Source of the DNA: UBA6398 sp963644855
GTDB taxonomy: Bacteria; Bacteroidota; Bacteroidia; Bacteroidales; Bacteroidaceae
Length of the DNA stretch: 64,000 nucleotides
Assembly: GCA_963644855.1 (NCBI GenBank)
Contig: CAVIQL010000001.1
Location: forward strand, 89,153 to 153,152
Direction of reading: 5' to 3'
The notes under the pieces were generated by a model. That model saw only the letters and a program-made list of their open reading frames with translations. It made no database searches and was not told the origin of the DNA. Both the position numbers and the translations under genes were made by a program. Below are positions 1 to 7,658 of this stretch, piece after piece (position 1 is the first letter of the stretch; the number at the start of each line of letters is the position of its first letter).

Positions 1-12
1 CCTTTGGGGGAG

Positions 13-108
13 CTTGAAAAACGATGTTGTATCTCGTGAAAACGAGGTTCGATATAATTTAAATTCCAAGGCGTCTAATTTGAATTAGATGCCTTGTAAT
101 TTTTGCTA
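13..108. repeat. P21 phased palindromic element, copy 1 (4 units)
   Basis: Unit centres fall at about 29, 50, 71 and 92, a 21-bp step. The last two units pair with each other as an imperfect 42-bp palindrome at 61-102 (three mismatches) around TCTAATTTGAATTAGA. Closely related to the copy at 43134-43229, with which it shares a long stretch through ACGAGGT and AATTCCAAGGC. It lies beyond the 3' end of the DUF262-HNH gene. The right end is TTTTTGC. Confidence 0.75.
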
Positions 109-184
109 AAAGCGCTTGAAGTTTAATCTTGTTGTATGTTGCGCATTTTCAAACATATATTGATAATGCGAAGAAGCTCGCAAT

Positions 185-1309
185 TTATCTTCCGCCTTTT
201 CTCCGATTACATTCCCGGCACAACATTTGGCAGTTCTCCTCAATGGTGCGTCCGCCTTCGCGCCACGGAGTGATATGGTCGCCTTCCATGAATTCCATGT
301 CGAGTTCTTTGCCGCAGATGGCGCACTTGTGGTTTTGTCTTTCCCATGCGGCAAGTTTTGTTTGCATATCAAAAACGCGCAGATCGAGATATCGTTCGTC
401 GCCCGTGAGCACATAGGGAATTATTCCGCCGGGCTTTTGTATTTCGCTGTCTTTCATGAGCGCGGAAATCCGTTTGCCAATAGCCGAAACATCGAGTGTG
501 TCTTCATGAAAACGGTCGTAGAAATAAGCCCAATCGAGTCCTTTCATAATCTTCTTGAAATGTTTCATGTCGAAGTTCGTAATGGCCCAGTTTAATACGT
601 TTTGAAAATAGCTCCAAAGGTTGTTGGCGTTAGGGTCGTGCTGATGTTTCGCCATATATCCCACTATGGTTTGCCCGTGTCCCTCGCGCGTTTCGTGTTG
701 TGCAATCCATTCGAGCGCTTTTTTCAGAAAATCCTGGCGGTTGGGCGTGCCGTTCACCAAATCTTTGCCCAAGCGATACGCGCCGCAGTTGTTTTTTGAA
801 AAATGACGCTTTGCATCGCTCACAAAAGGGCCTGCATAGACAGCATTGTTTATTTCCTGTTCGTTAAGAGGCTTTCCCGCTATGTTTATTGTTTTGAACC
901 ATTCCAATTTTTCCGAAGCTTCTCCCTCGCAGATATACACTGTGAGCGGATAGGTAAGTATTCGCTTTTGTATGTCGGCGGGTTGGTTGAAAAAGTTCTT
1001 GAACTCGAAACTGAATTTCCCCGCTACGTATTCGCAAATCGAGAGGGTGCGTTGCTGGCCGTCCATAACTTCGTAAGGACATTCGGCATCGTCGCTGCGC
1101 TTCACCCAATACATCACATTCAAAGGGTAGCCCTGCATCACAGTATTGATTACGGCTTGCTGTTCTTTCTCATTATATATAAACTCACGCTGATAGGGCG
1201 GACGAATGTCGAGTTTGCCGTTGTATCCGCGCACTCCCTGTTCGTCGTTGTTGGAGTAGTCGCGCGTTATATCGCCAACGGTAACTTCTATCTGCTTTAT
1301 GGTCATCAT
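185..1309 (-). CDS. DUF262 domain protein with C-terminal HNH nuclease domain
   Basis: The N-terminal DUF262 (ParB/GmrS-like) domain shows PPYQR at about residues 37-41 and the signature DGQQR at 83-87. DUF262 domains of this type bind or hydrolyse nucleotides in GmrSD-like restriction proteins. The C-terminus is a zinc-supported HNH nuclease: CxxC at 329/332, the DH pair at 344-345, CxxC at 364/367 and N368. All key residues are present, so the protein looks intact. It starts with two consecutive Met codons (1309 or 1306). It follows the EcoRI-like methyltransferase gene by 72 nt on the same strand. The pair suggests a restriction-modification-like defence unit; that role is inference, the domains are clear. 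Confidence 0.88.
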   Translation of the reverse strand: MMTIKQIEVTVGDITRDYSNNDEQGVRGYNGKLDIRPPYQREFIYNEKEQQAVINTVMQGYPLNVMYWVKRSDDAECPYEVMDGQQRTLSICEYVAGKFSFEFKNFFNQPADIQKRILTYPLTVYICEGEASEKLEWFKTINIAGKPLNEQEINNAVYAGPFVSDAKRHFSKNNCGAYRLGKDLVNGTPNRQDFLKKALEWIAQHETREGHGQTIVGYMAKHQHDPNANNLWSYFQNVLNWAITNFDMKHFKKIMKGLDWAYFYDRFHEDTLDVSAIGKRISALMKDSEIQKPGGIIPYVLTGDERYLDLRVFDMQTKLAAWERQNHKCAICGKELDMEFMEGDHITPWREGGRTIEENCQMLCRECNRRKGGR

Positions 1310-1381
1310 GATATCAAAGTATTTTTGTTTGTATTGAGTTTTTAGATGATTTAAAAAGGATGTTGTTGCGCCACATCGAAA

Positions 1382-2422
1382 TTATTTTCTGCGGCGAATG
1401 AAAATCCGCTTGTAAATTCCTTTTCCATTAACAACTGGTGCGTCTCGTCTGGGAAAAGGAATCTCGTAGTCTTTAAGCATTCCGTCTCCTCCTCTATCTG
1501 TAGTCCAAATAATTTCAAATTGGTCGGGACAATATTTGTCGAGGAATGTGATTGGCACGCCCATAACACCATCGTAATCGCAGGGAATGTCTGCTGTGCG
1601 GCTTACTTCGATAGCATTGTAATTATCATACCGAGGGTATTCGTCTGGAGAGTAATGGCATACCAAATCCAAGTAATCACTTCGCTTTGGTATCTCGAGG
1701 TTTGTAAACCACATCACTCCCGAAACTCTTATCATGCCTTTGCGATGGTCTCCTGCCGTAGCTTTGTCTTCGTAAGGCGACATAAAATGTGCGGCAGTGC
1801 CTTTGAAACCATATCCCAACCACAATTGATTGTTCTTGATATAGGGAAAGATTTCCTTGTAAGTAATTGCGTTTTGATTTCCCACGATAATAAATTTCTT
1901 GTTGTGCTTCATGAGTTGCGATACATATTCGCGAAACAACGAAAAAGGCGGATTTGTTACCACTATGTCGGCTTCTTTTAGAAGTTCCACGCATTCTGTG
2001 CTGCGGAAATCTCCTGTTTGCAGTGTGGAAATCACATTCCGATCGTTTTGCAACAGATAGCGCACGTCCGACAAGTCAACGGCTCCGTCGCCATTGAGGT
2101 CTTTTACTTCCGTAATCTCAACCTTGTAAGCTATTTTCTTTGGTTCGCTGTCGAATTCCTCGAAATGTATCAACAATTCGTTGCCTTGCACCGGCGAACC
2201 GTTATAACAGGTGCAAATAAGCTTCTTCAAACCAAGCTGATTGAAGCGTAGCGCAAAATATTTGAAGAAATTGCTCTCGAAAGGGTCATCGCAGTTACAC
2301 AGAATGGTTTTGCCGCGAAAATGTTGCCAATAATGTTGAAGTTCGCGCTCAATGTCGACGAGTTGGGTGTAGAACTCGTCTTTTTTTGCCGTCTTTGCGG
2401 CACCAAGATGTTTGTTTGCCAT
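1382..2422 (-). CDS. EcoRI-like adenine-specific DNA methyltransferase
   Basis: N6-adenine methyltransferase of the EcoRI methylase family, about 346 aa, near the usual length. It begins MANKHLGAAKTAKKDEFYTQ, matching the family N-terminus; an in-frame Met at 2467 would add 15 residues without family support. The catalytic motif NPPF is at about residues 157-160, and the stretch GVMGVPITFLDKY is characteristic of the family. A loop at residues 108-119 has acidic or Asn residues at EF-hand/dockerin positions (D108, N110, D112, D116, D119), in a part of the family that varies in length. It lies upstream of a DUF262-HNH gene on the same strand, with no EcoRI-type endonuclease next to it. Likely role: host DNA protection in a defence or mobile-element setting. 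Confidence 0.88.
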   Translation of the reverse strand: MANKHLGAAKTAKKDEFYTQLVDIERELQHYWQHFRGKTILCNCDDPFESNFFKYFALRFNQLGLKKLICTCYNGSPVQGNELLIHFEEFDSEPKKIAYKVEITEVKDLNGDGAVDLSDVRYLLQNDRNVISTLQTGDFRSTECVELLKEADIVVTNPPFSLFREYVSQLMKHNKKFIIVGNQNAITYKEIFPYIKNNQLWLGYGFKGTAAHFMSPYEDKATAGDHRKGMIRVSGVMWFTNLEIPKRSDYLDLVCHYSPDEYPRYDNYNAIEVSRTADIPCDYDGVMGVPITFLDKYCPDQFEIIWTTDRGGDGMLKDYEIPFPRRDAPVVNGKGIYKRIFIRRRK

Positions 2423-2462
2423 AGCAGACCGATAGTTTATAGCCGCTATCAATCCGCTAAAA

Positions 2463-2485
2463 CGCAAAAAAGGCGTGTGCCTCTT
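2463..2485 (-). terminator. Probable intrinsic terminator of the 6S-like RNA
   Basis: Read on the minus strand, AAGAGGC-acac-GCCTTTT forms a 7-bp hairpin with one G-U pair, ending in a run of T. It begins right after the closing stem of the structured RNA at 2487-2670, and supports minus-strand transcription of that RNA. Confidence 0.5.
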
Positions 2486-2486
2486 A

Positions 2487-2670
2487 TCGCGTTTAGCACG
2501 GGGCGAGCCTCGGAATGGAGCCCCAGTCTATTTATAAGAATGCAGCACGCCTATAGCGTGGGCATTGCATTATATAAATAGAACAGAGGTTCTCACACGA
2601 GCCGCCTGTCACATATTATTTCCGTGCTTGTTATTCCAATTGAGTTTCCGAGGCTCTTGGCTAAACGCGA
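2487..2670 (-). ncRNA. 6S-like structured RNA
   Basis: A 184-nt segment closed by two perfect 11-bp stems in series: TCGCGTTTAGC (2487-2497) with GCTAAACGCGA (2660-2670), then GAGCCTCGGAA (2505-2515) with TTCCGAGGCTC (2646-2656), separated by a small internal loop. Inside is an open asymmetric region and a long terminal hairpin at 2528-2581 (CTATTTATA with TATAAATAG, AATGCA with TGCATT, CACGC with GCGTG). Closing stem, central bubble, terminal hairpin and length fit 6S RNA, the RNA-polymerase-binding regulator. The fold is visible on both strands. The minus strand is preferred because TTTTG-N20-TATTATTT precedes it and a T-tailed hairpin follows at 2485-2463. tmRNA, SRP RNA and RNase P signatures were not seen. 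The identity is by architecture only. Confidence 0.45.
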
Positions 2671-2702
2671 AATAATAGCGAATGCTTATGATTTTACCAA
2701 AA
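2670..2702 (-). promoter_or_regulatory. Putative promoter of the 6S-like RNA
   Basis: On the minus strand, TTTTG (2702-2698) is followed about 20 nt later by TATTATTT (2677-2670), an imperfect version of the Bacteroidota TTTG / TAnnTTTG promoter. It would start transcription at the outer edge of the RNA closing stem. Confidence 0.3.
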
Positions 2703-2759
2703 AGATATCGCGGGATAGATCTCTAAGACCATATCTTTCCGCTATTTGCAAAAATAGCG
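2701..2759. other. Two small inverted repeats
   Basis: AAAGATAT at 2701-2708 pairs with ATATCTTT at 2731-2738, and CGCTATTT (2740-2747) pairs with AAATAGCG (2752-2759) across a 4-nt loop. No coding sequence is convincing here. Function unknown; they lie upstream of the 6S-like RNA on the minus strand. Confidence 0.5.
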
Positions 2760-2829
2760 ATTTCCCGAAATATTATAGTGATTTTGTGTGGGGAAATATA
2801 ATGTTGCGTTTGCCGAATAGAATAAAAAC

Positions 2830-2867
2830 AAAACCAGCCTCACAACAGGAATGTGGGGCTGGTTTTT
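2830..2867. terminator. Bidirectional intrinsic terminator
   Basis: AAAACCAGCC pairs with GGCTGGTTTT, with an inner CACA/TGTG stem and a short loop. T-rich tails exist in both directions. Most likely it ends minus-strand transcription of the threonine aldolase gene. Confidence 0.8.
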
Positions 2868-2878
2868 ATGGTATGGCT

Positions 2879-2957
2879 TGTCCCAAAAACAATGTCTGAT
2901 ATTTTTTTAATAATGTCAGACATTATTTAAAAAAGGTCGGATATTATTTAAACGATA
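2879..2957. repeat. P21 phased palindromic element, copy 2 (3 units)
   Basis: Cores AATGTCTGATATT, AATGTCAGACATT and AAGGTCGGATATT are centred at 2897, 2918 and 2939, exactly 21 bp apart. The right end reads ACGATA; the left end (CCCAAAAAC) is a decayed form of the family terminus. It lies between the threonine aldolase stop and its terminator. Confidence 0.85.
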
Positions 2958-2989
2958 TGGCTTATTGTTTTTGTGATGTAGTTTGTGCT

Positions 2990-4012
2990 TTATTTAAGTG
3001 CCGCTTTTATGTCGGCCACAAGCGTTGCTACATCTTCTTCTGTGGTATCAAACGAAGTTACAAATCTTATTTCCTTGATGTTTTCGTCCCAATAAAAAAA
3101 CTTTTGCTTCTTTTCCAATTCTTCCGCCGCTTTGGGTGGCATGGTAAGAAACAATTGGTTGCTTTCGGTGGGCTGCATGAAATGTATTTCGGGTATTTGG
3201 TCGAGGGCGTTGCGTAGAATTTCTGCCATGCGGTTTGCGTGGCGTGCGTTGCGCAACCAAAGTTGCCCGGTCATGTATGCTGTGAATTGACAAGCAAGGA
3301 AGCGTTGTTTCGATGCCAGTTGTGCGCTTTGCTTGCGTATGAATACGGAGTGTTTCTTCAAATCGTCGTTCAAAACCACTACGCATTCGCCAATCATAAG
3401 TCCGTTTTTGGTTCCTCCAAAACTCACAACGTCTATACCGCAATCGCGTGTCAATTCTTTCAGTCCCGTATTGAGAGCTGCGGCAGCGTTTGCCAATCGT
3501 GCGCCGTCCATATGTACATACATTCCGTGGCTATGGGCGAGGGTAGTGATGGCTTTTAGTTCTTCGGGCTTGTAAACCGTTCCCATTTCGCTGCATTGCG
3601 AAATGTATATAGCCGTTGGCTGTGAATGGTGTTGCTCTCCTATTCCAACGATGTAGGGCTTTATGAGCGCGGCACTGAGTTTTCCGTCGGGTGTGGGGAT
3701 TGTTTTTATCGCTGCGCCTGTCATCTTTCCCGGTGCGCCGCATTCGTCAACAACTATATGGGCAGTTTCTGCACAGAGAATGAGTCCCCACGATTGGGTA
3801 CACAATTCCAGCGCAAGACAATTGCTGCCCGTGCCGTTGAAAGTGAACAATACTTGTGTGCCTCCGCCAAAAGCGTTGTCGATAGCCTTTTCTGCTTCTT
3901 CCGACCACTGATCTTCTCCGTATCCCACGGCGTGGTCTTTATTCGCTTTCACGATGGCTTCAATTACTTCAGGGCTTACCCCGGAATTGTTGTCGCTCGC
4001 AAAACTTCTCAT
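2990..4012 (-). CDS. ltaE: Low-specificity threonine aldolase
   Basis: PLP-dependent fold-type I enzyme cleaving L-threonine or allo-threonine to glycine and acetaldehyde in the cytoplasm. At 340 aa it is the normal size. Visible family features: the N-terminal FASDN motif, His85 in the position that stacks on the cofactor, HMDGAR at 167-172 with the PLP-binding Asp169, and SFGGTKNG with the Schiff-base Lys202. A -7 box (TAAATTTG) lies upstream at 4077-4084. Transcribed alone, with a terminator at 2830-2867. The closely related aromatic amino acid beta-eliminating lyases are the main alternative, but length and motifs favour threonine aldolase. Confidence 0.9.
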   Translation of the reverse strand: MRSFASDNNSGVSPEVIEAIVKANKDHAVGYGEDQWSEEAEKAIDNAFGGGTQVLFTFNGTGSNCLALELCTQSWGLILCAETAHIVVDECGAPGKMTGAAIKTIPTPDGKLSAALIKPYIVGIGEQHHSQPTAIYISQCSEMGTVYKPEELKAITTLAHSHGMYVHMDGARLANAAAALNTGLKELTRDCGIDVVSFGGTKNGLMIGECVVVLNDDLKKHSVFIRKQSAQLASKQRFLACQFTAYMTGQLWLRNARHANRMAEILRNALDQIPEIHFMQPTESNQLFLTMPPKAAEELEKKQKFFYWDENIKEIRFVTSFDTTEEDVATLVADIKAALK

Positions 4013-4076
4013 AATATCTCTACTTAATTATTGCAGGAAACATTTTTCTGATATCCCTTGTGATGCTCCCTATGTG

Positions 4077-4084
4077 CAAATTTA
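4077..4084 (-). promoter_or_regulatory. -7 box upstream of threonine aldolase
   Basis: TAAATTTG on the minus strand matches TAnnTTTG. No clear TTTG at -33, so support is partial. Confidence 0.4.
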
Positions 4085-4178
4085 GAAATTTATAACGGTG
4101 CATAAGGTACACGGGGTGGGTTTTTGTGATGGTAACAAATATTTTTTGCCAGAAAAGCCCTGCGGTTGTATTTTTTAT

Positions 4179-4186
4179 TACCTTTG
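4179..4186 (+). promoter_or_regulatory. -7 box upstream of the lipoprotein-glmM unit
   Basis: TACCTTTG matches TAnnTTTG and lies 19 nt before the lipoprotein ATG. No good -33 element is visible. Confidence 0.45.
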
Positions 4187-4205
4187 TAATATAAAGATTA
4201 AGAAT

Positions 4206-4694
4206 ATGAAGATTAAATCAACCAACTGTGTCGCAATTATTGCGTCTTTTCTTTTCGTAACGCTGTGTTTTTTCTCTTGCTCGGAGAATAACGAGATAAA
4301 CGTTACCGTTCCAAAATTTTCGGGAATAACTTTTGACAAAGAAACTCTCGTGGCTGGCGATGAAGTAAATGCCACGGCAGTACAATATAAAAAGGGAAAA
4401 TATCTCGACCGCACCACATATGTTTGGACATTCGACGGAGCGCAACAAATAGGAGGCGGTACTACGGGCGTTTTTTATGAGAACGACAAACGCAATCCTA
4501 CTTGCAGCGTGATTCTTCCTGAAACTCCGGGAACATATACAATTACCATGACGGCAACATACAACACGAGTGGAAAGTCGGGCAATTCAAACAAGGAAGT
4601 AGAGATTAAAGGAGGAACGGTTGTCTATACCACATCGCCTTTGACCTGTACCGCCAAGATTACTCAGAAAGTAAAGGTAGTAGCTGCAAACTAA
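4206..4694 (+). CDS. Lipoprotein with PKD/Ig-like fold
   Basis: A 162-aa exported lipoprotein of unknown function. The start at 4206 gives a charged N-terminus, a hydrophobic segment and the lipobox FFSC (Cys about residue 19); a longer upstream reading would bury the signal peptide. The mature part reads like one PKD/Ig-like beta-sandwich: AGDEVNATA, then YVWTFDG, then PGTYTITMTATY, the usual strand pattern of PKD domains. It is probably anchored in the outer membrane. The glmM gene starts 12 nt after its stop, so the two are likely co-transcribed, although no functional link is known. Confidence 0.75.
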   Translation: MKIKSTNCVAIIASFLFVTLCFFSCSENNEINVTVPKFSGITFDKETLVAGDEVNATAVQYKKGKYLDRTTYVWTFDGAQQIGGGTTGVFYENDKRNPTCSVILPETPGTYTITMTATYNTSGKSGNSNKEVEIKGGTVVYTTSPLTCTAKITQKVKVVAAN

Positions 4695-4706
4695 AAATAT
4701 ATAGCC

Positions 4707-6092
4707 ATGACTTTGATTAAAAGTATTTCGGGCTTTCGCGGCACGATAGGCGGCACGCCCGGCGACACACTCAATCCGCTTGACATAGTAAAGTCGGTGT
4801 CGGCTTATGCAACGCTTCGACGCAGAAGTTTTCCCAATGGTACGAATAAGATAGTTGTAGGCCGCGATGCAAGAATATCCGGCGAGATGGTTTCAAAGGT
4901 TGTCTGCGGCACATTGATGGGCATGGGCTACGATGTAGTGAACATCGGTCTTGCCACAACGCCTACCACAGAAATAGCAGTGAAGATGGAAAATGCCGAT
5001 GGCGGTATAATTCTCACGGCAAGCCACAATCCGCGCCAATGGAACGCACTTAAACTGCTCAACGAGGACGGAGAATTTCTAAACAAGGAGGAAGCTGCCG
5101 AAGTGGTGAGTATTGCCGACGAGGGAAACTTTTGTTATGCAGACGTTGACCATCTTGGAAGTTATCGAGAGGATAATACGTACAACCAAAAGCATATCGA
5201 AATGGTGAAAGCCCTTGAACTTGTTGACGTGGAGGCTATAAGGAATGCCAAGTTCCGTGTTGCGCTCGACACAGTGAACAGTGTGGGCGGAATAATCCTT
5301 CCCGAATTGCTAAAACAGCTTGGTGTGGAAACGGTGAACGGGCTTTATCTTGAACCTACGGGAGACTTCAAGCACAATCCCGAACCATTGGCGAAAAATC
5401 TCGGAGATATAATGTCGCTTATAGCAAAGGGCGGATACGATATCGGTTTTGTGGTCGATCCTGATGTAGATCGTCTTGCTTTGATAGACGAAACTGGAAA
5501 AATGTATGGCGAAGAATATACGCTGGTAACGGTTGCCGACTATGTGTTGCAGCATACTCCGGGCAACACCGTGTCGAATCTTTCGTCAACGCGCGCTTTG
5601 CGTGATGTTACAGAGAAATATGGTTGCAAATATTCCCCTTCGGCAGTGGGCGAGGTGAATGTTGTAACAAAAATGAAAGAAGTTGGAGCTGTGATAGGTG
5701 GAGAAGGTAATGGCGGGGTGATATATCCGGCGGCTCATTATGGTAGAGACGCGCTTGTAGGTATAGCATTAATTCTTACTTATTTCGCAAAGTTGGGCAA
5801 GAAAACTTCGGAAATTCGTGCGTCATACCCAAATTACGAAATGGCAAAGAACCGCATCGATCTAAAACCCGGTACAAATCCCGACGAAGTGCTTGCAAAA
5901 ATTTTGGAGAAGTACAACGGCGACAATGTAACGACTATAGATGGCGTGAAGATTGATTTCCCCGACAAATGGGTGCATCTGCGCAAAAGTAATACCGAAC
6001 CTATTATACGCGTGTATAGCGAAGCACATACTGCTGCCGAAGCACAGGAAATAGGGGAGAAGTTTATGAAAGAAATAGAAGCGCTTGTTTAA
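4707..6092 (+). CDS. glmM: Phosphoglucosamine mutase
   Basis: Alpha-D-phosphohexomutase interconverting glucosamine-6-phosphate and glucosamine-1-phosphate on the way to UDP-GlcNAc, the precursor of peptidoglycan and lipid A. Motifs: the phosphoserine loop TASHNP with Ser106, the metal-binding loop DPDVDR with Asp251, 253 and 255, the sugar-binding GEGNGG with Glu333, and a C-terminal phosphate-binding RKSNTEP. Length 461 aa fits the Bacteroidales version. A phosphomannomutase activity cannot be excluded from motifs. Followed by a strong terminator. Confidence 0.87.
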   Translation: MTLIKSISGFRGTIGGTPGDTLNPLDIVKSVSAYATLRRRSFPNGTNKIVVGRDARISGEMVSKVVCGTLMGMGYDVVNIGLATTPTTEIAVKMENADGGIILTASHNPRQWNALKLLNEDGEFLNKEEAAEVVSIADEGNFCYADVDHLGSYREDNTYNQKHIEMVKALELVDVEAIRNAKFRVALDTVNSVGGIILPELLKQLGVETVNGLYLEPTGDFKHNPEPLAKNLGDIMSLIAKGGYDIGFVVDPDVDRLALIDETGKMYGEEYTLVTVADYVLQHTPGNTVSNLSSTRALRDVTEKYGCKYSPSAVGEVNVVTKMKEVGAVIGGEGNGGVIYPAAHYGRDALVGIALILTYFAKLGKKTSEIRASYPNYEMAKNRIDLKPGTNPDEVLAKILEKYNGDNVTTIDGVKIDFPDKWVHLRKSNTEPIIRVYSEAHTAAEAQEIGEKFMKEIEALV

Positions 6093-6111
6093 GGCGCATC
6101 TTTTAAGCAAT

Positions 6112-6154
6112 AAAAACGTGTTGGGAGATTTGTTCTTTCAACACGTTTTGTTTT
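6112..6154 (+). terminator. Intrinsic terminator after glmM
   Basis: AAAACGTGTTG pairs with CAACACGTTTT, followed by a T-rich stretch, 20 nt after the glmM stop. Confidence 0.8.
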
Positions 6155-6257
6155 AGTCTTTTATGGCAAAGTTTTGCGGTATTATAGCTTGGGCTTTTTA
6201 CGATGTTGCAGTTGTAAAAACGATGTAGTTTTCTTCAAGGTAAAATGCCTTGTAAAA

Positions 6258-7133
6258 TTATCGGCGTTCCGACCAATAAACTCCCGATATAATCAATATC
6301 ATTCCCACAATCATTACCCATGTAACAGGTTCGTTTAAAACGGCAGCCGATGCCACAGCAGCTATAAGCGGTTGCAGATAAATATAGTTTGACGATGCCA
6401 CCGAACCGAGCTTTCCTATCACCACGTTCCACGCAAGATATCCTGCGCATGAGGCTATTATTCCGAGAAACAATAGGTTTGTTATCACTATTGGACGTGT
6501 CAGAACTTCCCACGATACATCTGGCGGACATACCAGGAAGTATGCTGCTATTGAAATCAAACCATAGCCAAACACTTTACGCGTAATAAACATAGCAGAA
6601 TAGTGGGCGTAGGCGTGCTTTACGAGCAACTGATAAAAAGCCCACATAAGCGCAGCAAGCAACGCCAACAAATCGCCTGCAAATTTGAGTTGCACGTGCG
6701 TCCAATCGTTTATCACCACGAGAGCAACGCCTATAAAAGCCATGAAAGAGCCTGCAACCAAATGTTTTGTGAGTTTTTCGTTTTTGCCGAGCCACAGCGA
6801 CAATAATGCAATGAGCAAGGGAGTTGACGAAACAAGCAAACAAACATTGCCAGCTGATGTAAATTTGAGCGCAGAGTTTTCAAAAAGAAAATAAGCCGAA
6901 CCGCCAGTAATGCCAAGCACAAGCATTAGTAACTCGTGCTTCAAATTTTTACACCATAACCTTTTTGCCGAAAACGGAAGTAGTCCTATATATGCCAAAA
7001 GGAAGCGGAGGAAAAATATTTCAGCCGGCGAAAGATCATTGCCCAATAAAATTTTTGAAGAAACAAACGTAACCGCCCACACCAGCACTGTGAGCAACGC
7101 CATTATATGATATAAAACTTTTGATTTTGCCAT
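6258..7133 (-). CDS. EamA/DMT-family membrane transporter
   Basis: A 291-aa inner-membrane protein of the drug/metabolite transporter superfamily with about ten hydrophobic helices in two EamA halves, the typical size. The start at 7133 (MAKSKVLYHIM) is preferred to the Met at 7199, because a promoter (TAATTTTG at 7194-7187) lies between them. The first helix carries VTFVSSKILL, typical of the family, and the second half ends with PVTWVMIVGMILIISGVY. Substrate unknown; relatives export amino acids or metabolites. It stands alone and is convergent with glmM. Confidence 0.83.
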   Translation of the reverse strand: MAKSKVLYHIMALLTVLVWAVTFVSSKILLGNDLSPAEIFFLRFLLAYIGLLPFSAKRLWCKNLKHELLMLVLGITGGSAYFLFENSALKFTSAGNVCLLVSSTPLLIALLSLWLGKNEKLTKHLVAGSFMAFIGVALVVINDWTHVQLKFAGDLLALLAALMWAFYQLLVKHAYAHYSAMFITRKVFGYGLISIAAYFLVCPPDVSWEVLTRPIVITNLLFLGIIASCAGYLAWNVVIGKLGSVASSNYIYLQPLIAAVASAAVLNEPVTWVMIVGMILIISGVYWSERR

Positions 7134-7186
7134 GATTTTTATATTTGCAGCATAGATTTCATGCCTTTTCAAAGGTGCTGCGCGTG

Positions 7187-7216
7187 CAAAATTACACATA
7201 ATCGCTAAAAAACAAC
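7187..7216 (-). promoter_or_regulatory. Promoter of the EamA transporter
   Basis: On the minus strand GTTG is followed about 18-19 nt later by TAATTTTG (7194-7187), a perfect TAnnTTTG box. Confidence 0.55.
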
Positions 7217-7263
7217 GTTTTTATTGCGAAGACAAAAAAAATATGCTTTTTCACACAATAAAT

Positions 7264-7295
7264 TTTGTTGGAATGAAAAACAATATATATCTTTG
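7264..7295 (+). promoter_or_regulatory. Consensus promoter of the envelope operon
   Basis: TTTG (7264-7267), 20-bp spacer, TATCTTTG (7288-7295): a perfect match to the Bacteroidota housekeeping promoter. Transcription would start near 7299, about 15 nt before the first gene. Confidence 0.75.
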
Positions 7296-7313
7296 TAGCA
7301 AATAACAATAACA

Positions 7314-7643
7314 ATGAAGCTAAACCGTTTTATATTTGCAACATGTCTGGCAGTATCCTTGGGTATTGCTCCATTGACAGCGCACGCTTTTGAAGCGAAT
7401 GCTGCGGCAGGCATCGAAGAAGCGGTGGCTGAAACAAAAATCACCGTAAACAACAATTCCGACAACCAAGAAGTGCGTGTGCAAGATGCCGAAGGACAAA
7501 AACTCGAAGTATATAACGTGCTCGGAGTAAGGGTAGCCGTTTTTCGTATAGACAGTGCCGACAAAACTTTTACGCTTGGGCTGCAAAAAGGTTGCTATAT
7601 ATTGAAAGTCGGAAAGGTTGTGCGCAAGACTTTCATTCGTTAA
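7314..7643 (+). CDS. Small secreted protein ending in a T9SS-type sorting domain
   Basis: A 109-aa protein with a signal peptide (cleavage after about residue 24, AHA), a short acidic linker, and then almost only a C-terminal domain of the T9SS sorting type. The visible pattern is LEVYNVLGVRV, a middle strand, and KGCYILKVGKVVRKTFIR at the very end. T9SS cargo normally carries a large passenger domain before this tail; here hardly any is left. It is the first gene of a tight operon, 16 nt before the L,D-transpeptidase. It may be a stand-alone adaptor or signalling peptide; function unknown. Confidence 0.7.
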   Translation: MKLNRFIFATCLAVSLGIAPLTAHAFEANAAAGIEEAVAETKITVNNNSDNQEVRVQDAEGQKLEVYNVLGVRVAVFRIDSADKTFTLGLQKGCYILKVGKVVRKTFIR

Positions 7644-7658
7644 ACTGATTTCACAAAA

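Noticed and set aside
803..1345. 180-codon frame opposite the DUF262-HNH gene
   Set aside because: Antisense shadow; the opposite frame has complete DUF262 and HNH motifs.
2487..2867. tmRNA, SRP RNA or RNase P RNA
   Set aside because: No alanine tRNA-like ends, no GGAA apical loop with SRP flanks, and no conserved RNase P core motifs were found.
2624..2899. Small protein of 91 codons on the + strand
   Set aside because: It crosses the structured RNA, several hairpins and a terminator, and resembles no protein.
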